Source: Thermobaculum terrenum ATCC BAA-798
GTDB taxonomy: Bacteria; Chloroflexota; Chloroflexia; Thermobaculales; Thermobaculaceae
Length of the DNA: 64,000 nt
Assembly (NCBI RefSeq): GCF_000025005.1
Contig: NC_013525.1
Location: 62,001-126,000, forward strand
Direction of reading: 5' to 3'
The first letter of the stretch is position 1; the number at the start of each line of letters is the position of its first letter. A program made the translations under genes and the position numbers. Below, piece after piece: positions 46,455 to 54,487 of the stretch. Under the pieces are notes generated by a model. The model searched no databases, was not told the DNA's origin, and worked only from the letters and a program-made list of their open reading frames with translations.

Positions 46455-47741
46455 TTGAGTACCAGGTTTGTTGCGCTTAGCCATCGTGATTTCAGGCTGC
46501 TTTGGATCGGCCAGCTGATATCAACCATAGGCTCGCAAATGAGCTTTACCGCTATCAACTGGCATATATATAGGCTACTCAGCAATACAAGTTATTCCAT
46601 AGACATCTTAGGGAGACACTTCGAGCTTGGAGCTGAGGCCTTAGGGTTGGGGATATTAGGCATGATAAGAGTCCTCCCCATAATCTTCTTCTCCATGCTC
46701 GGAGGCATGGTAGCCGATACACATGACAGAAGACAAATACTGCTGTGGACAGAACTTGGAGGGGCATTAGTATCCGCACTACTAGCGATAACGACCCTCA
46801 CAGGTAATATATCTCTTGGCATTATCTATCTATTGACAGCGCTTAGTGCAGCCGTCTCCGCATTTGATACTCCTGCCAGGCAGGCAATAGTCCCTCAACT
46901 TGTGCCCAAAGAGCATCTAACTAATGCCATAAGTCTGAACACCCTGGACTGGCAGATAGGCACGATCATAGGGCCAGCTATTGCCGGAGCACTAATTGCC
47001 TCTCTAAGCATAGGCTGGGTCTATGCTATCAACTCATTGGCATACCTCATGGTACTTGCTCTCATTCTTATGATGAGTTTCCGAGGAAAGCCAGCTGCTC
47101 AGGAAACAAGCATCAATCTGCGGGCTATGTTCGAGGGGTTCAGATTTGTACGCAACACTCCCATCATATGGAGCACTATGATCCTTGACTTTTGGGCTAC
47201 ATTCTTTTCATCAGCAAGAACCATGTTGCCCATAGTAGCTGGGGATCTCCTGCAAGTAGGGCCTGTAGGTTATGGCGTACTATCTACAGCACAATCTGTG
47301 GGTTCGGTGATCGCGGGCTTAATTCTCTCCCTAAGAAGAGAGATACACCATCAGGGTATAGTCCTACTAGTAAGTGTTGCGATCTACGGTATAGCTACTG
47401 CATTGTTCGGCGTTTCCAAGATCTTCATACTTTCGTACATTCTATTTGCACTGACTGGAGCTGGAGATACAGTCTCAACGGTGATTAGAGGCACAGTACG
47501 GCAGATACTTACCCCAGACCATCTTCGAGGCCGAATGGTTGGGGTCAATATGATATTTTTCATGGGTGGGCCACAGCTGGGAGAACTAGAGGCTGGGCTA
47601 GTAGCCTCAGTGCTGGGAGTGCCATTTGCTATCGTAAGTGGGGGTGTAGCCACCGTACTGATTACATTGTGGGTAGCTGCTAAGTATCCATCACTACGAC
47701 AGTACAAGAGCTCCTCAGAACCTGAGCTTGCCATAGCCTAG
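46455..47741 (+). CDS. Major facilitator superfamily transporter (EntS-like)
   Basis: A 428-residue membrane protein with about 12 helices. The N-terminus HRDFRLLWIGQLISTIGSQM and the loop GGMVADTHDRRQILLWTE (the motif A region) place it with EntS-like exporters. The substrate is not predictable. TTG start with AGGA upstream. It stands between the lip genes and an oppositely oriented glycerate kinase, with no operon partner. Confidence 0.85.
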   Translation: MSTRFVALSHRDFRLLWIGQLISTIGSQMSFTAINWHIYRLLSNTSYSIDILGRHFELGAEALGLGILGMIRVLPIIFFSMLGGMVADTHDRRQILLWTELGGALVSALLAITTLTGNISLGIIYLLTALSAAVSAFDTPARQAIVPQLVPKEHLTNAISLNTLDWQIGTIIGPAIAGALIASLSIGWVYAINSLAYLMVLALILMMSFRGKPAAQETSINLRAMFEGFRFVRNTPIIWSTMILDFWATFFSSARTMLPIVAGDLLQVGPVGYGVLSTAQSVGSVIAGLILSLRREIHHQGIVLLVSVAIYGIATALFGVSKIFILSYILFALTGAGDTVSTVIRGTVRQILTPDHLRGRMVGVNMIFFMGGPQLGELEAGLVASVLGVPFAIVSGGVATVLITLWVAAKYPSLRQYKSSSEPELAIA

Positions 47742-47848
47742 AACTTCTAACGCCACCTATTGCGCATCTTTGGTAGCTATTGGCTTAGGGTCCCATCGTT
47801 GAAGCCAGATCCGTTCTTGCCCTACCTATAAAGGCTACCCACATAAAC

Positions 47849-49180
47849 TTACCTTGCAAGCACCAGCACCAGATCGTTTACATTGGTACCAGTGGGTCCT
47901 GTGAATATCAAGTCACCGGTCGCCTTGAGATAGTTGTAAGCATCATTCCTAGCAAGGTATCGCTTCGCATCCAATCCAGCAACTTTACCTCTAGCCACAG
48001 TTAGGCCATCCACGATGCCTCCAGCAGCATCCGTTGGGCCGTCCGTTCCATCTGTGCCCATAGATGCTACTACCACGTTCTCACATCCCTGCATGGCCAA
48101 AGCTGCCGACAAAGCTAGCTCCTGATTTCTTCCCCCTACACCATTGCCTCTCACTGTAACTGTAGTTTCACCACCAAGGAGCAGAGCAACAGGTGGACTA
48201 TAGGGGACATTCTCTTTTACTACATTGACCGCTATGTTACCTACAGTCTTACCCAACTCTCTTGATTCTCCCTCCAGTCTTGAAGTAAGGATCAAAGACT
48301 CGTACCCTAGTGCCTCTGCACGAGATGCTGCTTCGCGGAGCGCCAGGAAAACATCCGCTATAACCCTGATGGATACGTTCTCAAACTCCGGACTGCCTGG
48401 CTTAGGAGTTTCAGGTACATCCCCCGCAATCCCCATCAGCAAATAATTCTTGACAGATACAGGCAGTTCTACTCTAAGCCTATCGACGACTTCAAGCGCA
48501 TCTTGGTACGTAGTAGGATCCGGAGTCAGAGGTCCAGATGCTATAACATCCAGATCATTACCTATAACATCTGACACTACAAGTGCCACTACTCTGGATG
48601 GATATACTATTCCAGCAAGCTTGCCACCACCTGATCTGGAGATGTGTTTGCGAACGGTGTTAAGCTCTCTAATATCAGCGCCAGCTAACAGCAAGCGTTT
48701 CGTGGTCTCCTGGAGGTCTTCTAGGGTGATATCATCTTCCGGCAAAGTACATAAAGCCGAGGCTCCACCTGAAATAAGAAATATCACCAAATCCTTATCA
48801 GAAGTCTCCTCCAGGAGATGTATCATCTCCGTAGCGGCTGTCACCCCTGCAACATCTGGGACAGGGTGTCCAGACTCAAATAGCCTCATACCTAGTCTAT
48901 CTATATCCTTCCCATGACCGTACTTAGTTATAACGAAGTATATGTGCACGAGGTCTCCAAGTACATCATGCGCACCGAGAGCCATGTCAGCAGCTGCCTT
49001 GCCTATCGCAACAACCAATATCCTCTTATATTCATCAAGAAGAACTGTAGAATTGCCGCATCTTAATTCCCCATCCACAAGTTGAAGGTTCCTCTTTACA
49101 GCATCTCGAGCGTTACATGCCTTTACACCAGCCATCAATATATCCTTAGCATCATTCCTAAGAGTCTCTATTGAGATCAC
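47849..49180 (-). CDS. Glycerate 2-kinase (GckA/TtuD/MOFRL family)
   Basis: Phosphorylates glycerate to 2-phosphoglycerate, feeding glycolysis. The 443 residues show the N-terminal IGKAAADMALGA, the SGGASAL motif, and the C-terminal MOFRL region GGETTVTVRGNGVGGRNQELAL and GTDGTDGPTDAAGG. The start is GTG behind AGAGGG. It diverges from the ADP-ribosylglycohydrolase gene. Older annotations of this family as hydroxypyruvate reductase are usually wrong. Confidence 0.9.
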   Translation of the reverse strand: MISIETLRNDAKDILMAGVKACNARDAVKRNLQLVDGELRCGNSTVLLDEYKRILVVAIGKAAADMALGAHDVLGDLVHIYFVITKYGHGKDIDRLGMRLFESGHPVPDVAGVTAATEMIHLLEETSDKDLVIFLISGGASALCTLPEDDITLEDLQETTKRLLLAGADIRELNTVRKHISRSGGGKLAGIVYPSRVVALVVSDVIGNDLDVIASGPLTPDPTTYQDALEVVDRLRVELPVSVKNYLLMGIAGDVPETPKPGSPEFENVSIRVIADVFLALREAASRAEALGYESLILTSRLEGESRELGKTVGNIAVNVVKENVPYSPPVALLLGGETTVTVRGNGVGGRNQELALSAALAMQGCENVVVASMGTDGTDGPTDAAGGIVDGLTVARGKVAGLDAKRYLARNDAYNYLKATGDLIFTGPTGTNVNDLVLVLAR

Positions 49181-49269
49181 ACTGATACCCTCTAGTTTTC
49201 TATGCTATTACATAGTATTCAGCTTCTGGAGTAGTATGCATTCTAAGCGAAATTTACGGGAGGATGAGC

Positions 49270-51369
49270 ATGAGCCTACCTGAGGACTACCTGGAGAGGG
49301 TATACGCTGGTGTATTGGGCAAGATCATCGGAGTGTACCTTGGAAGACCCTTCGAAGGATGGCCCTATGATAAGATCAAGTCTGAGCTCGGGTACATATG
49401 GTACTACGTAAATAACAAGCTAAAACAACCACTGATAGTAACCGATGATGATATATCCGGGACATTCACCTTCATAAGAGCACTTGAGGACTATGGGTGC
49501 AGCAAGGATCTATCACCAGAGCAGATCGGCAACACTTGGTTGAACTATATCATCGAGAACAGAACCATACTATGGTGGGGAGGTTTAGGCAACTCCACAG
49601 AGCATACGGCATATCTACGCCTCAAGCAAGGACTCAAGCCCCCACAAAGTGGATCAATAGAAACCAACAGCAAAGTTGTAGCTGAACAAATAGGCGCCCA
49701 AATATTCATCGATGGCTGGGGAATGGTCTCTCCAGGAGATCCTGAGATGGCTGCTGATCTCGCTAGAAGAGCTGCCTGTGTAAGCCATGATGGTGAAGCA
49801 ATATACGCGGCACAGGTTATAGCAGCTATCGAAGCTCAAGCATTTGTAGAAGACAACATCGAGAAGTTAATAGACTGTGGAATATCATTCATACCCCAAG
49901 ATTCTACTATCTACAGATTGATAACTGATATAAGAAACTGGTACACGGCATATGATGACTGGGAGCAAACAAGAGAGCTAATAGAGCAAAAATATGGTTA
50001 CGACAAATATGGAGGAGGATGCCACGTAGTTCCCAACCATGCGTTGATTATCAATGCCCTTCTATATGGAAAGGGTGATTTCCAGAAGTCCCTTATGATA
50101 GTTAACACTAGCGGGTGGGACACTGACTGTAACTCTGGTAATGTCGGCTGCATTCTGGGCATAAAGAATGGCCTCGAAGGTATCGACCTAGGACCAGACT
50201 GGAGAAGTCCCTTAGCGGACAGAATGTACATAGCCTCCGCTGACGGAGGGCGAGTAGTGACCGACGCCGTGCGAGAGTCCTATCGTATAGCCAATATAGG
50301 CAGGCGGTTGGTGGGAATGGAGGCTGTGTCACCCAAAGGAGGAGCCAGGTTTCATTTCGAAGCCCCAGGGGCTCTGCAGGGATTCTACGTAGACAAATCC
50401 GATGGTTGTTGCCAGACGGTGAGTATAAGAAACAGTGCTATTGAGCAACTTCATGGGAATAGAGCCCTGGAGCTGGAATTCGCACACATATGTCCCGGAC
50501 AGAGCGCAAGAGCATTGACTCCTACTTTCATACCCCCCGATGATCTGGACATGCCGGGATATAGGCTAATGGCTTCCCCACAACTATATCCTGGCCAAAC
50601 TATTCGGGCGTCGTTCCTAGCCTCTGATATATCAGGCGAGGCAAATTTGTCGCTGATAGTAAAGACGTATCGATCCGATGGCTCCACAGAATTATTCAAA
50701 TCCAGATCTATCCCTTTGATGCCCAGACAACAGGCCACCATCGACTGGAGGGTACCAAACATCAACAACCAAACTATATACGCAGTGGGAGTCGAGATCT
50801 CCAGCGATAGATATTCCTCAGGAAGAGTATATCTTGACTACCTGACATGGGAAGGCGTTCCTAGCGCCAACCTGATATTCCCGGATGAGCAAAACTCGAG
50901 GCTACCATGGATCGATGCTGTAGATCATGTTCTATATCCACCATCAGGTGGTATCGCTCTCATACAGGACAAAGATACAGGACTCTTTCTTCAAGGATGT
51001 GATGATTGGCGGGGTTATACTCTTCGCGCTTCTATATCAATACATATGGCTGAAGCTGCAGGCTTGGCTTTCCGGGCAAGGGGAATAAACAGGTATTACG
51101 CTCTCCTACTCAAACCAAGGAGTGGCAGGGTAGAGCTAATAAGCAGGTTCGATGACCACATATCAGTACTACACAGTTTCGAGAAAAAGCTTGAGTTGGA
51201 TCGGTACTACGATATAACCATCAGCATAAAGGATGATACAGTCTACGTAACATTGGAAAACGAAGCATTTGAATACAGACTGTCAAACACCTTTCTAAGA
51301 TCAGGATTCATTGGGCTGGTCTGTACCGAGGGTAGAGTCGATTGCAAGGCTCTAAGCATTACAACATAA
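49270..51369 (+). CDS. ADP-ribosylglycohydrolase-family protein with C-terminal beta-rich domains
   Basis: The first ~340 of 699 residues match ADP-ribosylglycohydrolases: the metal motifs VTDDDISGTFTF and GWDTDCNSGN and the helix around SHDGEAIYAAQVIAA. From about residue 345 to the end are two beta-sandwich-like regions, the last (GIALIQDKDTGLFLQG... to the C-terminus) resembling LamG/DUF1080 glycan-binding or glycoside-hydrolase-like folds. No signal peptide is visible. I chose ATG 49270, six bases after GGGAGG, over the ATG at 49264. Hydrolysis of a sugar or ADP-ribose conjugate is likely, but the substrate is unknown. Confidence 0.75.
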   Translation: MSLPEDYLERVYAGVLGKIIGVYLGRPFEGWPYDKIKSELGYIWYYVNNKLKQPLIVTDDDISGTFTFIRALEDYGCSKDLSPEQIGNTWLNYIIENRTILWWGGLGNSTEHTAYLRLKQGLKPPQSGSIETNSKVVAEQIGAQIFIDGWGMVSPGDPEMAADLARRAACVSHDGEAIYAAQVIAAIEAQAFVEDNIEKLIDCGISFIPQDSTIYRLITDIRNWYTAYDDWEQTRELIEQKYGYDKYGGGCHVVPNHALIINALLYGKGDFQKSLMIVNTSGWDTDCNSGNVGCILGIKNGLEGIDLGPDWRSPLADRMYIASADGGRVVTDAVRESYRIANIGRRLVGMEAVSPKGGARFHFEAPGALQGFYVDKSDGCCQTVSIRNSAIEQLHGNRALELEFAHICPGQSARALTPTFIPPDDLDMPGYRLMASPQLYPGQTIRASFLASDISGEANLSLIVKTYRSDGSTELFKSRSIPLMPRQQATIDWRVPNINNQTIYAVGVEISSDRYSSGRVYLDYLTWEGVPSANLIFPDEQNSRLPWIDAVDHVLYPPSGGIALIQDKDTGLFLQGCDDWRGYTLRASISIHMAEAAGLAFRARGINRYYALLLKPRSGRVELISRFDDHISVLHSFEKKLELDRYYDITISIKDDTVYVTLENEAFEYRLSNTFLRSGFIGLVCTEGRVDCKALSITT

Positions 51370-51371
51370 AA

Positions 51372-51403
51372 ATGTGGTGTAGGGCCTAGGCCCTACACCA
51401 CAT
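51372..51403. terminator. 32-bp perfect palindromic terminator
   Basis: A perfect 32-bp palindrome between two convergent genes. It contains the stop codon and last codons of the minus-strand gene (stop 51393-51395), and on the minus strand is followed by TTTTTATG, a textbook terminator. On the plus strand it starts 2 bp after the preceding stop. Confidence 0.9.
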
Positions 51404-51686
51404 CCAACGAGATGCCTTTTACATGGGCTTCTACAGGATTCCAGTCCTCAGCAGCTTCTCTAGCAAGGTGCTTGCGTAGCAAGCGCTTGGCTTCCTCAGC
51501 TCTCCTCCTGTCCTCCTCTTGGACCCTGCGGAAGAACTGAACCAGCTCCTGATCGCCCATGAAATCCGCATCCTCTACATAGGAGGAATAGGTCTCCGCG
51601 CCTTTTAGAGCGTGGTAGATAACACTAATAAGGTCGTAAACCACATCCCTTGTACCAGTAACAGCGTTGCCGTTATCGGCTATCAT
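51393..51686 (-). CDS. Small helical ferritin-like protein
   Basis: A 97-residue, charged, helical protein. The pattern VVYDLISVIYHALKGAETY, then FFRRVQEEDRRRAEEAKRLL, resembles one half of a ferritin/rubrerythrin-like four-helix bundle, with candidate metal ligands in the Glu and Asp/His positions; two copies would be needed to make a bundle. ATG start. Upstream lies a promoter with possible operators. I do not assign a function. Confidence 0.6.
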   Translation of the reverse strand: MIADNGNAVTGTRDVVYDLISVIYHALKGAETYSSYVEDADFMGDQELVQFFRRVQEEDRRRAEEAKRLLRKHLAREAAEDWNPVEAHVKGISLDVV

Positions 51687-51758
51687 TTACCACACCTCCC
51701 TTCTGCACTGGAGCCTTGCAATTCCCATGCCAACCTTATCCTCAAGTGGCTCCATGTA

Positions 51759-51814
51759 CTTATACTACTAACTTAAACGTTTGTCTAGAGACAAAAGAAC
51801 GCAAAAACGTTTGT
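51759..51814 (-). promoter_or_regulatory. Promoter and operator-like repeats upstream of the ferritin-like gene
   Basis: On the minus strand, TAGACA (51782-51787) and TATAAG (51759-51764) are spaced by 17 bases. The top-strand decamer AAACGTTTGT occurs at 51775-51784, inside that promoter, and again at 51805-51814, 30 bp apart. Between them TTGTCTAGAGACAA (51781-51794) is a near-perfect palindrome. The rest of the 265-bp divergent gap (51687-51951) is AT-rich and shows no gene. Confidence 0.45.
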
Positions 51815-51951
51815 TTATATATTATATATAACACAGCTTCTCCTCTAATCATCTCCTCTCTTTGTGTAGTCTATAGCGCTTGATCTATTACTGAGGAACA
51901 GATCCTGCTTACCAGTGTTACTAGCAAGAATAGTGCAATGAGGTGGAGAAA

Positions 51952-52188
51952 ATGGAGATGATCCCGAGAGAAAAATACTATCATGAAGTCCGAACTCAAC
52001 TGACAAGAGCTATACTGGCTGCTCAGTTACTGAAGCGCGGAGGGCTACAGAACTTGGATGCCAGACAAGTCAGGCTCCTGCATACACTTGAAGATAGCTT
52101 GATGAGAGCATCCTGGCTGATTATGACACATAAGATAAATAACATTGGCTCCCATCGACCTGCTAGTAGTAAATACAGACACAACTAA
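51952..52188 (+). CDS. Stand-alone histidine-kinase dimerisation-like (HisKA/DHp) small protein
   Basis: A 78-residue protein whose central helix YYHEVRTQLTRAILAAQLL strongly resembles the H-box of histidine kinases (consensus S-H-E-L-R-T-P-L-T). A second helix follows (RQVRLLHTLEDSLMRASWLI). No ATPase domain follows; the gene ends 2 bp before the convergent dprA stop. It could be a phosphate-accepting partner or a decayed kinase fragment. The ATG at 51952 lies just after GGTGGAG; ATG 51958 is an alternative. Confidence 0.5.
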   Translation: MEMIPREKYYHEVRTQLTRAILAAQLLKRGGLQNLDARQVRLLHTLEDSLMRASWLIMTHKINNIGSHRPASSKYRHN

Positions 52189-52190
52189 TT

Positions 52191-53288
52191 TTAGGTAGCC
52201 AGCGAGTAAAACATGCCATTAGACCGAACGATGCCCTTGATCTCCATCATGGTTAGAGTAGCGCTTACTACAGCAATGGGCATGTTACTTTCGAAAGCTA
52301 TATCATCAATATGCTTTGGCTCGGTCCCCAGGACATCAAGAAGCGCCTGCTCAGTGGGATCATCTGTAACAATAGATCTAGAATTGCTCTCTAAGCTGAC
52401 ACGATCTATATCTAGCTCTTCCAATATGTCTTCCACACGACTAACTAGTTTGGCACCCTGTTGGATAAGATAGTTCGTACCCGCACTAGTTGGACTAAGT
52501 ATGCTGCCGGGAACAGCCATTACTTCTCTTCCTTGTTGAGCTGCGAAGCCAGCACTAATTAGCGCTCCACTCTTCATATCAGCTTCTATTACTACAACTG
52601 CGAGGCTAAGACCGGTGATAATCCTGTTCCGTGGGGGGAAATTACGAGCTTCTGGTCTTGTTCCCAAAGGATACTCGCTGACGAGAGCACCTGACCTTAC
52701 TATATCATCTGCTAGCTTTTTATTTTCCCAAGGATATACCTGATCCAAACCACTACCAAGAACAGCTATCGTCCTGCCACCAGCTTCAAGCGCAGCTCTA
52801 TGAGCATATGAATCTATTCCCCTTGCAAGCCCACTTACTACCGTCACACCATTCATTACCAAGCCCGTAACTATTCTCGATACTACCTCCCTCCCATAAG
52901 CTGTTGCCTTACGAGTGCCTACCACCGCCACAGAACACTCATCTTCTTGAACGATGTCTCCCTGGACATAGATCACCACTGGTGGATTAGGTACGTAGCT
53001 CAACAACCGAGGATAGCCAGGAGAATCATATGCGTAAGGCTTAATCCCTCTAGACTCGAGCTTCTCCAGCTCCAAATGTGGATTGATCGATTTCCTGGCC
53101 TTAAGGATAATGCCTATCGATTTGTCATCCATCTCAGCAGCTTTCAGCTCCAAAGCATTAGCCTCCCAGGCACGCTGCAAACCACCAAAATGGGCTAGCA
53201 ATTTCCTTATTCTCGCAGGGCCTATACTGGGAATACGGCTGAAAGCTATCCAATAAGGTAGATCGGGAAAATCTTCGCAAGAAGACAT
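52191..53288 (-). CDS. dprA: DNA processing protein DprA
   Basis: Loads RecA on single-stranded DNA during transformation. The N-terminus has a helix-hairpin-helix (PSIGPARIRKLLAHFGG), then the Rossmann-like DprA domain (AVVGTRKATAYGREVV; VSGLARGIDSYAHRAAL; FPPRNRIITGLS) and a C-terminal winged helix (ALLDVLGTEPKHIDDI). I chose ATG 53288 because a TATAAT lies six bases upstream, giving a leaderless message; 24 extra N-terminal codons would otherwise overlap the promoter. Length 365 residues. Confidence 0.9.
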   Translation of the reverse strand: MSSCEDFPDLPYWIAFSRIPSIGPARIRKLLAHFGGLQRAWEANALELKAAEMDDKSIGIILKARKSINPHLELEKLESRGIKPYAYDSPGYPRLLSYVPNPPVVIYVQGDIVQEDECSVAVVGTRKATAYGREVVSRIVTGLVMNGVTVVSGLARGIDSYAHRAALEAGGRTIAVLGSGLDQVYPWENKKLADDIVRSGALVSEYPLGTRPEARNFPPRNRIITGLSLAVVVIEADMKSGALISAGFAAQQGREVMAVPGSILSPTSAGTNYLIQQGAKLVSRVEDILEELDIDRVSLESNSRSIVTDDPTEQALLDVLGTEPKHIDDIAFESNMPIAVVSATLTMMEIKGIVRSNGMFYSLAT

Positions 53289-53294
53289 GGCGTA

Positions 53295-53303
53295 ATTATA
53301 GCA
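53295..53303 (-). promoter_or_regulatory. Leaderless promoter of dprA
   Basis: Extended -10 TGCTATAAT on the minus strand, with TATAAT at 53295-53300, exactly six bases before the dprA ATG. No ribosome site fits. There is no good -35. Confidence 0.6.
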
Positions 53304-53344
53304 GAGACAATAGGGACCTAGACTGCTAAGGAGCTCAAAACTCT

Positions 53345-53353
53345 TGGTATAAT
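53345..53353 (+). promoter_or_regulatory. Leaderless promoter of the aro operon
   Basis: Extended -10 TGGTATAAT, with TATAAT at 53348-53353, exactly six bases before the ATG at 53360, in mirror image of the dprA promoter 45 bp away. Transcription would start at or next to the initiation codon. Confidence 0.6.
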
Positions 53354-53359
53354 CCTGCA

Positions 53360-54151
53360 ATGCAAAGTCTCCAGGAGATGCGTTTGACAGAAGGTCGACC
53401 TTTCATCTCTGTGATTATCCCTGCTTACAATGAGGCCAAACGCCTGCCAGTTACGATCCCTAGGATCGTTAGCTTCCTCAGCTCGCAGGGATGGCAATAC
53501 GAGTTAATAGTTGTCGATGACGGGAGCACAGACGAAACGCAACAGATAGCTTGCCAGTTGAGTAAAGAATACCCATCCATTAGGCTGCTTAAGCTGCCAC
53601 ATAGAGGTAAAGGTCCTGCGGTGAGGGAAGGCGTGCTAGCGAGCACGGGTGATCTAGTACTATTTACGGACGCTGACCTCTCTACTCCAATCTCTCAACT
53701 CAGCAAATTACTTGCACGCATAGAGCAAGGATACGACATAGCTATTGGGAGCAGAGAAGGAGTGGGAGCTAGAAGGTATAAGGAACCCTTCTATCGACAC
53801 CTAATGGGGAGAGTATTCAACCTGTTTGTCAGGTTACTAACATTGGCGCACTTCAATGACACTCAATGTGGTTTCAAGCTCTTCAGGAAACATGCAGCTA
53901 AGGACATTTTTTCAAACCTAGTGCTTTACGGTAGCACAGCCCCGGCCATCAAGGGTCCTATGGTTACAAGTCTGGATGTAGAAGTGCTTCAGATAGCAGC
54001 CAGGAGGGGTTATAAAGTTGCTGAAGTGCCGGTCGAATGGCACTATAGTTCCGGTAGCAAAGTCAGACCTGCTTTGGATTCATATAGAATGCTTAAGGAT
54101 ATAATCCGGATAAAGCTCAACGATCTACGGGGAATGTACGACAAGAAGTAG
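53360..54151 (+). CDS. Family 2 glycosyltransferase (dolichyl/polyprenyl-phosphate glucosyltransferase-like)
   Basis: A 263-residue inverting GT2 enzyme. Motifs: ISVIIPAYNEAKRLP, LIVVDDGSTDETQQIA, and the DXD LFTDADLSTP, with IAIGSREG and NDTQCGFKLF. It resembles Alg5 and polyprenyl-phosphate sugar synthases, transferring a sugar from a nucleotide donor to a lipid carrier; donor unknown. No membrane helix in the C-terminus is obvious. First gene of the operon with tyrA and aro genes. Confidence 0.85.
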   Translation: MQSLQEMRLTEGRPFISVIIPAYNEAKRLPVTIPRIVSFLSSQGWQYELIVVDDGSTDETQQIACQLSKEYPSIRLLKLPHRGKGPAVREGVLASTGDLVLFTDADLSTPISQLSKLLARIEQGYDIAIGSREGVGARRYKEPFYRHLMGRVFNLFVRLLTLAHFNDTQCGFKLFRKHAAKDIFSNLVLYGSTAPAIKGPMVTSLDVEVLQIAARRGYKVAEVPVEWHYSSGSKVRPALDSYRMLKDIIRIKLNDLRGMYDKK

Positions 54152-54154
54152 GTG

Positions 54155-54487
54155 ATGAAATTGGGTATCTTCAGAAGGTTCTTCTCTGGCAAACAGGCAG
54201 ACAAAGATGGGTTGTACCTCTACGTCAAGTGCAATTACTGCCAGGAACCCATACGTATCAGGGTAAACCCATCAACAGACCTAAACCCTCTTTATGAAGG
54301 TCCTGGAGACGATCCTAGCGGCTATGAGCTCAATAAGGAGATAATCGGCAACCGGTGCTTCAGATTGATAAGAGGCACTTGGTATTTCGACAAATCCAAG
54401 AGAATCATAGAGAGCAATATAGAAGGTGGCACCGAGATATCTGCCGAGGAATACAACCGCTTGCAAGGAGAATCTAGCGGAGAGTGA
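54155..54487 (+). CDS. Small CxxC protein, unknown function
   Basis: A 110-residue soluble protein. A single CNYCQEPIRIRV element looks like half a zinc ribbon, followed by charged sequence and a possible second Cys in NRCFRLI. The ATG at 54155 has GTAGGTG upstream; a GTG three bases earlier is possible. It overlaps the tyrA start by 4 bp and sits between the glycosyltransferase and tyrA genes. I do not recognise the family. Confidence 0.6.
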   Translation: MKLGIFRRFFSGKQADKDGLYLYVKCNYCQEPIRIRVNPSTDLNPLYEGPGDDPSGYELNKEIIGNRCFRLIRGTWYFDKSKRIIESNIEGGTEISAEEYNRLQGESSGE

